In this document: piece by piece, positions 9,608-17,902 of the stretch | Numbering within the stretch: position 1 is the first letter of the stretch | Layout of the letters: each line of letters begins with the position of its first letter | Assembly (NCBI GenBank): GCA_018063505.1 | Contig: JAGPBF010000015.1 | Span: forward strand, 1 to 36,778 | From: Rhodoferax sp. | GTDB lineage: Bacteria; Pseudomonadota; Gammaproteobacteria; Burkholderiales; Burkholderiaceae_C | DNA length: 36,778 bases | Direction: 5' to 3' | Translations under genes and position numbers: made by a program | Notes under the pieces: generated by a model | The model's database searches: none | What the model was told of the DNA's origin: nothing | Seen by the model: only the letters and a program-made list of their open reading frames with translations

Positions 9608-10200
9608 GCGAGCCTGAAATCCGCAGCCAGCAGCAACGCGAGAACCCCGAACCCGAGGAAGGCAAAAACCCGATGCCGTGGTTCGTCGTTGCGCTCACCG
9701 CTGTGTTGTTCGTCTTCGGCATGGTCTACATTGCCCGCACCACGCTGAACCAGCCCTCGACCTGGGGCGACGGCCGCACCGTGGCCGACCTGCAAGGCCC
9801 GGCACCCGCGGCCGTGGGCGCCACGGTGGATGGCGCTGCCGTCTTCAGCACCCGTTGTGCAGCCTGCCATCAGACCACGGGCTTGGGCCTTGCGGGCGTG
9901 TTCCCGCCGCTGGCCGGTTCGGAATGGGCAATCGGCAAGGAACACACCTTGGCGGCGATCGTGCTGCACGGCATCAACGGCAAGCTCACCGTCAAGGGCA
10001 ATACCTACACTGGTGCGATGCCGGCCTTCAAGGACCAGTTGCCGGACGCCGAGATTGCTGCCGTATTGACGCACATTCGCAGCACCTGGGGCAACCAGGC
10101 CGACGCGGTCACGGCCGACACCATCGGCCAGGTGCGCCAGGACACCGCAGCCCAGGGCGGGCCGTACGATGGCGATGCCGGCCTGGCCGCGCTGAAGTAG
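9604..10200 (+). CDS. Membrane-anchored monohaem cytochrome c (CcoP position)
   Basis: A 198-residue protein with an acidic N-terminal stretch (residues 1-23), one membrane helix (about 25-45) and a single class I cytochrome c domain: CAACH at residues 85-89 and axial Met139 in TGAMPAF. Between them the FPPLAGSEW segment resembles domains of cytochrome c oxidase accessory cytochromes. It sits where dihaem ccoP is found in ordinary cbb3 operons, but has only one haem motif and no second domain. It is therefore probably the electron entry subunit of this reduced oxidase. Its ATG overlaps the ccoO stop as ATGA. Confidence 0.88.
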   Translation: MSEPEIRSQQQRENPEPEEGKNPMPWFVVALTAVLFVFGMVYIARTTLNQPSTWGDGRTVADLQGPAPAAVGATVDGAAVFSTRCAACHQTTGLGLAGVFPPLAGSEWAIGKEHTLAAIVLHGINGKLTVKGNTYTGAMPAFKDQLPDAEIAAVLTHIRSTWGNQADAVTADTIGQVRQDTAAQGGPYDGDAGLAALK

Positions 10201-10213
10201 CCGCGCCAGCGAC

Positions 10214-10882
10214 ATGCGCACAGCACGACAATCCGATACGCTTTCGCGCTGGTGCAGCGCGCTGCTGTGCCTGGCAATGGGGACGACGTTCGCCTGGGCC
10301 GCATGGCGCCAAACCAGCGGCTTCGAAGTCTGGACCTTCGAAGGCCGCCGCCAGCTGCAGGCAGCCTCCGGCCAATTGCAGGCACCTGTGGTGCCTCTGC
10401 ACCTTGACGACGGCAGCGTGGCACTGGCACCCTGGCATACGCCCGGCGCGACGCCGGCAGCCTACCTGGTCGATTTCATATATACGCGCTGCCCGAGCGT
10501 GTGCCGGGTACTGGGCAACGAATACCAGCAGATGCAGCGCCAGTTGGTCGAGCGTTCGCGCCAAGACCCAGCCGGCCAGCGCATTGCGCTCTTGTCGGTG
10601 TCCTTCGATACCGAGCACGACCAGGTACAACAATTGCAGGAAGCCGCCATGCGACTGGGGGCACTGCCTGCACATTGGCGCTTCGCCGTGCCGGCCAGCA
10701 AGACCGACGCGCAATCATTGCTGCGCGCGCTCGGCGTAGTAGCCATTGCCGACGGCGCAGGTGGTTTCGTGCACAACGGTGACATCCATTTGCTGGACCG
10801 CGATGGTCGACTGCGTGCGATGTTCGGTTTTGACGACTGGCCGCGTGCCATGGCTGCTGCCAAAGCGCTTGCTGAACCATGA
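10214..10882 (+). CDS. SCO1/SenC family copper chaperone
   Basis: A 222-residue thioredoxin-fold protein with one N-terminal membrane anchor (about residues 13-31). The copper site is CPSVC (93-97) plus a distal histidine, probably His187 in GGFVHNGD. SCO proteins deliver copper to haem-copper oxidase sites or reduce their cysteines in the periplasm. Its place directly after the oxidase genes, with a 13-base gap, points to CuB assembly of this enzyme. Its stop overlaps the next gene as ATGA. Confidence 0.9.
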   Translation: MRTARQSDTLSRWCSALLCLAMGTTFAWAAWRQTSGFEVWTFEGRRQLQAASGQLQAPVVPLHLDDGSVALAPWHTPGATPAAYLVDFIYTRCPSVCRVLGNEYQQMQRQLVERSRQDPAGQRIALLSVSFDTEHDQVQQLQEAAMRLGALPAHWRFAVPASKTDAQSLLRALGVVAIADGAGGFVHNGDIHLLDRDGRLRAMFGFDDWPRAMAAAKALAEP

Positions 10883-11580
10883 GGCGGCGCGGCCATTGTT
10901 TGCCAGAAACAGGCTGGGCACTGCTGGCCGCGTTGCCATTGCTGCTGCTGTGGCCCGCGCTGCGCCAGACAGTGGAGAGCCGCATGTCGCTGCACATGCT
11001 GCTGGAGTTTCCACTGCTGTTCGCCGCCGGCTGGGCGCTGCAGCGCCTGGGGCCGCACGCGGCCTGGGTGCAATGGCTCGACTGGCGCGGCTGGACCGGC
11101 GCCACCTTGACCAGCCTGGTGGCTGCCAGCTGGATGTTGCCCTCGCTGCTCGATCTCTCCTTGATGTCACCGTCTTTGGCCACGGCGAAATACGTCAGCT
11201 GGTGGCTGGCGGGATGGCTGCTGGCTGACAGCTGGCGCCGGCTGGACCCCGAAGTGCTGCTGTTCCTGGTCGGCAACATCGCCTGGATGACGGCCACCGC
11301 CGGCATGTTGTACCTGGACACGCCCCAGCAGCTGTGCGTGAACTACCTGCAAGACGACCAGCGCCATGCCGGCATCGGCTTGGTGTTGCTGGCAATCGGC
11401 CTGGGAGCGACGGCGATTCGCCGCGCCATGCAGCAGGCACCACGGCGCAGGCGCCACTGGCCCTCGGCGGCCGCAAGGCAGGCGGCCACAGTCGGGCTGA
11501 CGCGAACGCCGGCGCCGGACCCGAAATCAAGCGTCGCAATGCACAATGGACCAATACTGCCTACAGAGACCGCGCCATGA
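10879..11580 (+). CDS. Integral membrane protein, possible oxidase assembly factor (CtaG/DUF1404-like)
   Basis: A 233-residue protein with about five or six membrane segments and a basic, Ala/Arg-rich C-terminal tail from about residue 185. The segment MSLHMLLEFPLLFAAGW, with a His-Met pair in a membrane helix, recalls copper-handling membrane proteins of the CtaG/DUF1404 type, but the match is only by eye. It overlaps both neighbours by ATGA, lying between the SCO gene and the metallophosphoesterase. A role in copper insertion or oxidase assembly is inferred from context. The tail could be read differently if the true stop differs, but the overlap supports the frame. Confidence 0.7.
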   Translation: MRRRGHCLPETGWALLAALPLLLLWPALRQTVESRMSLHMLLEFPLLFAAGWALQRLGPHAAWVQWLDWRGWTGATLTSLVAASWMLPSLLDLSLMSPSLATAKYVSWWLAGWLLADSWRRLDPEVLLFLVGNIAWMTATAGMLYLDTPQQLCVNYLQDDQRHAGIGLVLLAIGLGATAIRRAMQQAPRRRRHWPSAAARQAATVGLTRTPAPDPKSSVAMHNGPILPTETAP

Positions 11581-12344
11581 AAATTGCCCTGATGTCCGAT
11601 CTGCACCTCTCTGTCCAGCCGATGGTCGCGCCGCACATCGATGCGGATGTGCTGGTACTCGCCGGCGACCTGCACCGCCCGGCCGGCGCCATCGCATGGG
11701 CGCGGCAGTTCGGTGCCACACCCACATTGTTCGTCGCCGGCAACCACGAGTTCTACGGCGCAGACCTGATCGGCACCATGCACGCATTGCGCACTCAGGC
11801 CGAAGGCAGTTCGGTACGTGTACTCGAGCAAGATGTCTGGTACCACCAGGGTGTGCGATTCCTGGGCTGTACGTTGTGGTCGGACTACCGTTTGTTCGAC
11901 TCCGCAGAACAGCGCGAGCAAGGGCTGCAACAGGCCGCCGCGATGGTGCGGGACTTCTCGCGCATCCGGGTGGCGGCGGACTTCGACGACCTGTTCACGC
12001 CCGCCGTGGCACAGCTGCTGTTCGACCGTTCGGTGGCCTGGCTGGAGCGCCAGCTCGCCGTGCCTCACCAAGGACCCACAGTGGTCATCACCCACTTTGC
12101 ACCGTCGCGCGGCAGCATCGCCACCCGGTTTGTCGGCTCGCCGCTGAACGCCTGCTTTGTCTCGGACCTGCAGGCACAGATCGAACGCTGGCAGCCCGCC
12201 TTGTGGCTGCATGGCCATGTGCACGACAGTTGCGACTACCAGATCGGCCGCACGCGGGTCGTCGCCAATCCGCGCGGTTATGCGCCCAAGGGCGTAGTCG
12301 AAAACCCGCGCTTCGATCCATCGCTGGTGATCGAGCTGGCCTGA
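11577..12344 (+). CDS. Calcineurin-like metallophosphoesterase
   Basis: A 255-residue cytoplasmic phosphoesterase. All five metal-binding blocks are present: SDLHLS near the N-terminus, LAGDLH, GNHEFYG, ITHFAPS and GHVHDS. No signal peptide is seen. The open frame begins at 11334, but the ATG at 11577 starts exactly at the first metal block and overlaps the preceding stop as ATGA. The substrate is unknown. It is co-transcribed with the oxidase genes, although no link of this family with oxidase function is evident. Confidence 0.88.
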   Translation: MKIALMSDLHLSVQPMVAPHIDADVLVLAGDLHRPAGAIAWARQFGATPTLFVAGNHEFYGADLIGTMHALRTQAEGSSVRVLEQDVWYHQGVRFLGCTLWSDYRLFDSAEQREQGLQQAAAMVRDFSRIRVAADFDDLFTPAVAQLLFDRSVAWLERQLAVPHQGPTVVITHFAPSRGSIATRFVGSPLNACFVSDLQAQIERWQPALWLHGHVHDSCDYQIGRTRVVANPRGYAPKGVVENPRFDPSLVIELA

Positions 12345-12372
12345 CCCCTGCGCCAACACCTGGGAGATGCTT

Positions 12373-12807
12373 ATGCATACGCCGACATCCCGGAACGGGA
12401 CATTGGGCGACGCCATCGTCGCGCATATGGCCGAAGCCCTGATCTATGCCGACCGCGACGGCCGGATCGAACGCTGGAACGCTGCCGCCGCGCAGGTGTT
12501 CGGCTTCAGTGCCAGCGAGGCGATCGGGCAAAGCCTGGACTTGATGATCCCCGAGCCGTTGCGGGCCGCGCACTGGCGCGGCTTTGATGCAGCGATGAAG
12601 GGCGGCACACTGCGACTGAACGGTCGCCCGACATTGACGCGTGGCCTGCACAAGTCGGGGCGCAAGCTGTACATCGAGATGAGCTTCGCGCTGGTGCGCG
12701 ACGATGCCAACCAGGTACTGGGTTCGGTGGCCGTGGCGCGTGATGTGACCGAGCGCACCTTGCGCGAAAAGGCACTGCGCGCTGCCGGCCCGACCGCAGG
12801 ACCATGA
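12373..12807 (+). CDS. Stand-alone PAS-domain protein
   Basis: A 144-residue protein made of one PAS domain with its PAC-type C-terminal part (ADRDGRIERWNAAAAQVFGFS ... GSVAVARDVTERTLREKAL). It has no output domain. GGGAG at 12362-12366 lies at the right distance from the ATG at 12373; the ATG at 12367 directly abuts that site and is rejected. It follows the metallophosphoesterase by 28 bases in the same direction and may close the oxidase operon. PAS domains bind haem, flavin or small ligands, so a redox- or NO-sensing partner role is possible but speculative. Confidence 0.82.
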   Translation: MHTPTSRNGTLGDAIVAHMAEALIYADRDGRIERWNAAAAQVFGFSASEAIGQSLDLMIPEPLRAAHWRGFDAAMKGGTLRLNGRPTLTRGLHKSGRKLYIEMSFALVRDDANQVLGSVAVARDVTERTLREKALRAAGPTAGP

Positions 12808-12859
12808 ACGGATCAACCCGTTGAGGGGAAGCACGGCCATGGCAGCGGGCGGACCGGGC

Positions 12860-14014
12860 TTATTGCAGGCGAACCGTCAAGTCCGAAAAACCACTGGCCG
12901 GAAAACTCGCGCGCATCGGCGGCCGGCCCGGGTCCAGTGCGATGTCATCCGTACGCGCCAATAGTGACTGCATCAGCAGTTGCAGTTCAAGCCTGGCCAG
13001 CGGCGCTCCCGGACAGACATGCACACCGGCACCGTACAGCAGGTTGTTCGCGCTGTTGCGTTGCGGGTCGAAGGCATCGGGGTCACCAAAAACGGCCTCA
13101 TCGCGGTTGGCGCTGGCCCAGATCAGCGTCAGACGCTGGCCCGCGTCGAGTTGGCGTCCCCCGACTTCGACCGGGCAGGTGGTGATGCGCCGGTTGGCGA
13201 TCAGCGGCGGATGCAGGCGCAGGATCTCGTCAATGGCAGCGGGCAGGTCGCCAGGCTGGCGACGCAATTCACCCTGCAACGCGCGATGGGTGGCGAGGTA
13301 GTGCACGAGAATGCCTACGCTCGCGGCAATTGTGCCAAGCTCCCCGACCGTCCAGTTGCGCACGATGCTCACGATCTCCTCGTCGCTCAGGGCACGGCCA
13401 TGGATGCGCTCGTGCAGCAGTTGCGTGGTCACATCGTCGGGGGCCTGCGCGCCGGCGTCGCGTCGCACGGTCAGTTGCTGCTTGATGTGTCCATCGAACT
13501 CGACCGCAATCTGCGCCATCGCCGACCGGTCACCGGCCCGCGTGGCAAGGTGGTTCTTGCCTATCCATTGGCGCAGCGGTTCATGCAGGCTGTCGGGCCA
13601 GCCCATGAATGCACATTGCACCTGCAGCGCAAACGGCTGCGCAAAACCGACCATCAGCTCGACGCATTCAGTGCGCGGAAGATCGGACACCAGTGCATTG
13701 GAGATCGCCTGGCACACAGGCTCGAATGCCGCCATCGGTCCAGCGGCGAAGTAGCGCTCGACAATACGTCGGTAGACCGTGTGTTCTGGCGGATCCATCG
13801 CATTGGGGATGGAGAGATGGTTCGAGGCGCCATTGCTGAACGTAGCGTGGTCGTGCAGCACCCGCACCACATCGGCATGGCAGAACAGCGACAACCACAA
13901 GTAGTCACTGTGAGCGACCGGGCATCGATGGCGCATCGCATCGTAGGCGGCAATCTGGTCATGGAGTACTTGCGGGTCCCTGGGGTTCCAATCGGGTGGG
14001 GGCGCTGGGTTCAT
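12860..14014 (-). CDS. Cytochrome P450 with atypical I-helix
   Basis: A 384-residue soluble bacterial P450. The haem-thiolate loop is YGAGVHVCPGAPLARLE with Cys334, and the ExxR motif is EILR (263-266). In the I-helix the usual acid-alcohol pair (AGxD/ET) is replaced by VGELGT at residues 223-228: the conserved Gly stays but the acid and Thr positions hold Leu and Gly. The ATG at 14014 has GGAG seven bases upstream; a TTG one codon earlier is rejected. It lies downstream of the second dctP gene on the same strand with a 107-base gap. No ferredoxin or reductase gene is near. Substrate unknown. Confidence 0.9.
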   Translation of the reverse strand: MNPAPPPDWNPRDPQVLHDQIAAYDAMRHRCPVAHSDYLWLSLFCHADVVRVLHDHATFSNGASNHLSIPNAMDPPEHTVYRRIVERYFAAGPMAAFEPVCQAISNALVSDLPRTECVELMVGFAQPFALQVQCAFMGWPDSLHEPLRQWIGKNHLATRAGDRSAMAQIAVEFDGHIKQQLTVRRDAGAQAPDDVTTQLLHERIHGRALSDEEIVSIVRNWTVGELGTIAASVGILVHYLATHRALQGELRRQPGDLPAAIDEILRLHPPLIANRRITTCPVEVGGRQLDAGQRLTLIWASANRDEAVFGDPDAFDPQRNSANNLLYGAGVHVCPGAPLARLELQLLMQSLLARTDDIALDPGRPPMRASFPASGFSDLTVRLQ

Positions 14015-14121
14015 CAAAATTCTCCAAGGCTCGGTGGCCGATGGTTGACGTCGGGATGATCATCGCACCAACTGCCCGATAACAACAGCATCTGCGCCTC
14101 GCCGCCAATTCGATGCCAGAG

Positions 14122-15138
14122 TCAGCGCCCCAGTGCCTGCTGCACCTCGCCAATCCAATGCGCGCCAATACGCGCCGACAACTGGTCATACACCGGTTGC
14201 ACGGTGGTACGCAACGCGGTGCGTTGCTGTACCGTGAGCACATGGATGCGCGTGGTCCCGGCCGCGCGCAGTGCCTGCAGCGCGCGCTCGTTCTCCACGT
14301 CGGCAATCGCGTTGCCATAAGCCAGCGCCTCCTGCATCGCCTGTGTCACGACGGCACGATCCCTGGGCAGCAGGCTGGTCCAGAATCGCTGATTGGCAAC
14401 CACCGCATAGCCAAGATACGCATGGTTGGTCAGGCTCAGGTCGGTTTGAACTTCGTTCATGCCCTGGGTCCAGAAATTCGACACCGGGTTCTCGGTGCCG
14501 TCGACGACACCGGCTTGCAGCGCACGCCGCGTCTCGCTGAAAGCCAGCACCACCGGTCGTGCACCCAGGGCCCTGAACTGCGCGGCAATCACGCGCGAGG
14601 CTTGCACCCGCATGCGCAGACCCTTGAAATCGCCAGGTGCGAGCAGCGGCCGATTGGCACTCATCTGCTTGAAGCCGTTGTCAAAGAAACCCAGACCGAC
14701 CAGGCCGTGGCGCGAGAGCGATTCCAGCAGGCGCCGGCCGACCTCGCCCTGGGCCACCCGTCGCACATCGGGCAGACGTTCAAACAGGAACGGAAGATCG
14801 AACAGCTCGAACTCGGGGAATCCGATCGGTCCGAATTTGGACAAGGACGGCGCCAGCATTTCCACCGCTCCCAGGCGCAGCGCTTCCATCTCGTCCAGGT
14901 CTCCGTAGAGGCGCGCCGCCGGATACACCATTACCCGGATCCGCCCACCGGAGCGTTGCTCGACCAGGCTCTTGAACCGCTCGACCGCCAGACCCTTGGG
15001 CGTATCGCGTGCCACCACATGCGAGAACCGGATCAGCACATCGGCGTGTGCCGCCCATGCGCAGGACAACAGCCACAGGCACAGCAGCACAGCGGCCCAT
15101 CCCGAACCGCCTGACCGATGCCAAAAACCACGCCTCAT
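14122..15138 (-). CDS. Orphan TRAP-type substrate-binding protein (DctP family)
   Basis: A 338-residue periplasmic binding protein with a signal peptide (basic MRRGFWHRSG, then a hydrophobic stretch ending AWAAHA). It has the DctP marks IRFSHVVARDTPKG, the substrate-binding Arg in LRMRVQAS and [11 protein letters not shown]. The start ATG at 15138 has AGGA upstream; the open frame continues to 15660 over the sensor kinase gene and is not credible. No dctQ or dctM is adjacent. It is head-to-head with the DctS-like kinase, the predicted starts being only 40 bases apart. It may share the dctQM channel at 2801-4611 or serve as an extracytoplasmic sensor partner for the kinase. Confidence 0.9.
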   Translation of the reverse strand: MRRGFWHRSGGSGWAAVLLCLWLLSCAWAAHADVLIRFSHVVARDTPKGLAVERFKSLVEQRSGGRIRVMVYPAARLYGDLDEMEALRLGAVEMLAPSLSKFGPIGFPEFELFDLPFLFERLPDVRRVAQGEVGRRLLESLSRHGLVGLGFFDNGFKQMSANRPLLAPGDFKGLRMRVQASRVIAAQFRALGARPVVLAFSETRRALQAGVVDGTENPVSNFWTQGMNEVQTDLSLTNHAYLGYAVVANQRFWTSLLPRDRAVVTQAMQEALAYGNAIADVENERALQALRAAGTTRIHVLTVQQRTALRTTVQPVYDQLSARIGAHWIGEVQQALGR

Positions 15139-15178
15139 GCCCGGTATCCTAGAGACCATTGCCGCATACTGCACTACC

Positions 15179-17221
15179 ATGAAACCCGCATCCGGCAACC
15201 CGACTTTCAACTTTGCCGCGCTGACCAGCGCCGACGCATCGTTGCCAGGTCGCAATCTTCGGGGGCAATTGTGGCTGCTCGGATTCCTGGCCCTGCTGGT
15301 GGCTTCGGTCGTGGCCCTGGTGTTGTACCTGCAGAACTTCGAAACCGGGGAAGAAGCGCGCCAGAACATGGCTGACGCGCAGTGGCTGGAGCAAGGCATT
15401 GCGTTCCACTTCAGTCGACTGGAGGACGACCTGCGCTCGCAGGCCCGGCAACTGCGCGACGCCGACAACCGCGGCGCGGCGCAGCAGCAGTTCAACGGCG
15501 GCCTGTTGTGGACCGAACCCGACGTGATACTGGCCCGTGGCTGGCGCGATGCGCAGGACCCGACCCAAGGGGCCAACGGACTCGAACGCCTGCAGCGCGA
15601 CGCTTCCAGCCATGCGGACAATGCCGCTGCACTCGGTGCGATGCGCGATATCGCCCGCAACCTGCGCCGCGCCAGTTATGCCGGGCCCATGCGCAATGGC
15701 GACGGAACCGTTGGCGACGTGATCTGGCTGGCGGTGCCGGCGTTCGAGCGCGGCAAATTTGTCGGCAACTACCTGGCCGCCATATCGCTGTCAACCGCCA
15801 TCGAGCGCCTGGTGCCAAACTGGTTTCGCCAGGCCCACCGATTGCAGCTGCTCGACAACCAGCAGGACCGGCGCGACACGCCCTCCGAGGCGGCCAACTA
15901 CCACTCGCAACTGAACCTGCCCGGCACCGACCTGTCGATACGGATCACGCCGCTCGACGCGCGCCCGGCCAGCGTACCGCGCGCCTTCTTCGGCGTGGCC
16001 TTGCTGTTCCTGCTCGGCATGCTGGTCAGCCTGGCGGCCTTGCGGCGCGACTTCGTCAAGCGCCAGCAGGTCGAATCGCAGCTGCAATCGCAGGTGGCAC
16101 TGCGCCGTGCCATGGAGAACTCGTTGACCGTCGGCTTGCGCGCCTGGGATCTGCAGGGCCGCATTCTTTACGTCAACCAGGCGTTCTGCCGGATCGTCGG
16201 GTATGCCGCCAGCGAACTGGTTGGGCGCTCACCTCCGCTGCCCTACTGGTCCAAGGGACTGGCAGAGAATCCGCAACCGGTGACCGAGCGGCTGATTGCC
16301 CGCACGGCCGAACTCGCAGGTGTCGAGCTGCAGTTCCAGCACCATGACGGCCATCTGGTCGATGTGCTGGTGCACGAGGCACCGTTGACCGGGCCCCAGG
16401 GCCAGCAACTGGGCTGGATGAGTTCGGTGCTCGACATCAGTGAGCGCAAGCAGGCCGACCGCGTGGCCAAGCGCCAGCAGCAGCGGCTCGAAGCCTCGGG
16501 GCGTCTGGTGGCCATCGGCGAAGTCGCCTCGACACTGGCGCACGAACTCAACCAGCCGCTCGGCGCACTGAGCGGCTTCGCCACCGGGCTGCGCAACCGC
16601 TTGCGCGCCGGCCAGATCACGCTGGAGGAAGCGGCGGTCGTGACCGAGCGCATGGAAAAGCTGGCCGAGAAATCGGGCCGCATCATCCAGCGCGTCAATG
16701 CCTTCGCACGGCGCCGCGAGTTGTCGCGCCAACAGGTCGACCTGCTGGCGCTGGTGCGGCAAATCCTGCGCCAGCGCCCGCCCGCAACCGAGGTGAAGCT
16801 CGAACTGGCGCTGTCACTGACACCGGTCTGGATCGAAGCCGATGCCTTGTTGCTCGAACACGCCTTGCAGAACCTGTTCGACAACGCGGCGCATTGGGCT
16901 GCGCGCGGCACGGGGCCTGCACGCATGCGCATCGCGATGTCGACGACGCCGTTCATGGCCGGTATCGCGGTCGCCGACAGTGGCCCGGGCGTGCCGCCTG
17001 AGCAGGCCGACCAGGTCTTCACCGCGTTCTACAGCGCCAAGGACGACGGCAGCGGCATGGGCATGGGCCTGGCCATCTGCCGCTCGGTCGTCGAAGCCCA
17101 CCACGGCCGCATCGAGGTCGCGCGAGACGACACACTCGGCGGCGCCCGGTTCACGATGTGGCTGGCGCTGTCGAGCCCCGCAGCCATGCAGGCACAAACC
17201 CTGACGGAGCAGGCACCATGA
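15179..17221 (+). CDS. DctS-like sensor histidine kinase
   Basis: A 680-residue membrane sensor. Membrane helices at about 32-52 and 268-288 enclose a periplasmic domain of about 215 residues. A PAS domain follows (about 308-425), then the dimerization/phosphoacceptor block with His455 in AHELNQPLGAL, and an ATPase domain with NLFDNAAHW, DSGPGVP and GMGMGLAICRSVVEAHHG. The layout and HELNQP box match the DctB/DctS group that senses C4-dicarboxylates. The ATG at 15179 is preferred; the ATG at 15137 would overlap the opposing binding-protein start. The stop overlaps the response regulator as ATGA. Confidence 0.9.
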   Translation: MKPASGNPTFNFAALTSADASLPGRNLRGQLWLLGFLALLVASVVALVLYLQNFETGEEARQNMADAQWLEQGIAFHFSRLEDDLRSQARQLRDADNRGAAQQQFNGGLLWTEPDVILARGWRDAQDPTQGANGLERLQRDASSHADNAAALGAMRDIARNLRRASYAGPMRNGDGTVGDVIWLAVPAFERGKFVGNYLAAISLSTAIERLVPNWFRQAHRLQLLDNQQDRRDTPSEAANYHSQLNLPGTDLSIRITPLDARPASVPRAFFGVALLFLLGMLVSLAALRRDFVKRQQVESQLQSQVALRRAMENSLTVGLRAWDLQGRILYVNQAFCRIVGYAASELVGRSPPLPYWSKGLAENPQPVTERLIARTAELAGVELQFQHHDGHLVDVLVHEAPLTGPQGQQLGWMSSVLDISERKQADRVAKRQQQRLEASGRLVAIGEVASTLAHELNQPLGALSGFATGLRNRLRAGQITLEEAAVVTERMEKLAEKSGRIIQRVNAFARRRELSRQQVDLLALVRQILRQRPPATEVKLELALSLTPVWIEADALLLEHALQNLFDNAAHWAARGTGPARMRIAMSTTPFMAGIAVADSGPGVPPEQADQVFTAFYSAKDDGSGMGMGLAICRSVVEAHHGRIEVARDDTLGGARFTMWLALSSPAAMQAQTLTEQAP

Positions 17222-17835
17222 CAGCGCAGATTCATGTCGTCGACGACGATCCCGATTTTCGCGATGCCTTGTCGTGGCTTTTCGACTCGCGCGGGCATCA
17301 GGTGGCGACCTGGCCGGGTGGCGATGTTTTTCTGGCCATGGCCCAGGCAATGCCACCGCAATGGGGCCTTGCGGTGGTGTTGCTCGATATCCGGATGGCC
17401 CCGCTGTCGGGGCTGGCCACGTTCGAGCAACTCAAGGAACTGGCCTGTCCCTGGCCGGTTCTGTTCCTGACCGGCCATGGCGATGTCAGCATGGCCGTGA
17501 CTGCCGTGAAGAACGGCGCCTGGGATTTTCTGGAGAAGCCGTTCCAGAACAATGTGCTGGTCGACAAGGTCGAGCAGGCGCTGGTGGCCGCGCAGTCGCT
17601 GGTCGATGAAACGGCCGATCACCAGCGTCTGCGTCAGGCATTGGCAAGCCTGAGTCCACGTGAGCTCGAAGTGCTCGACGAACTCATCCTCGGCCATTAC
17701 AACAAGACCATTGCGGACCATCTGGGCATTACCCCGCGCACTGTCGAATTTCACCGCGCCAACATCTTCGAGAAAATGGCGGTCGACTCGGCGATCGAAC
17801 TTGCGCACAAACTCGGACACCACGGCTTGCGCTGA
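17218..17835 (+). CDS. DctR-like response regulator (FixJ/LuxR type)
   Basis: A 205-residue regulator. The receiver domain has the acidic pair Asp10/Asp11, phospho-acceptor Asp57 (LLDIRM), Thr85 (FLTGHGDV) and Lys107 (LEKPF). A LuxR-type helix-turn-helix follows (LSPRELEVLDELILGHYNKTIADHLGITPRTVEFHRANIFEKM, about 147-190). It has no sigma-54 interaction domain, so it is of the DctR type rather than DctD. It is co-translated with the kinase. Likely targets are the TRAP genes in this window, by analogy with dctSR systems. Confidence 0.92.
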   Translation: MTAQIHVVDDDPDFRDALSWLFDSRGHQVATWPGGDVFLAMAQAMPPQWGLAVVLLDIRMAPLSGLATFEQLKELACPWPVLFLTGHGDVSMAVTAVKNGAWDFLEKPFQNNVLVDKVEQALVAAQSLVDETADHQRLRQALASLSPRELEVLDELILGHYNKTIADHLGITPRTVEFHRANIFEKMAVDSAIELAHKLGHHGLR

Positions 17836-17852
17836 ACAGCGCGTCGCACAAT

Positions 17853-17879
17853 TGACATCTGATTGACACACGCCTGACA
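17853..17879. repeat. Three TGACA direct repeats at 11-base spacing (reversed Pho-box-like)
   Basis: TGACA occurs at 17853, 17864 and 17875, exactly 11 bases apart. On the minus strand this reads TGTCA-N6-TGTCA-N6-TGTCA, the spacing and core of PhoB boxes. The orientation is opposite to the usual one for the downstream acyltransferase gene, which starts 24 bases later. TTGACA at 17852 and 17863 could alternatively be -35 elements, but no good -10 follows. Confidence 0.45.
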
Positions 17880-17902
17880 CCTGCTGGCCAGACACTGGCG
17901 GC

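Noticed and set aside
15139-15660. N-terminal extension of the orphan DctP gene
   Set aside because: It overlaps the sensor kinase on the opposite strand and places the signal peptide inside the protein.
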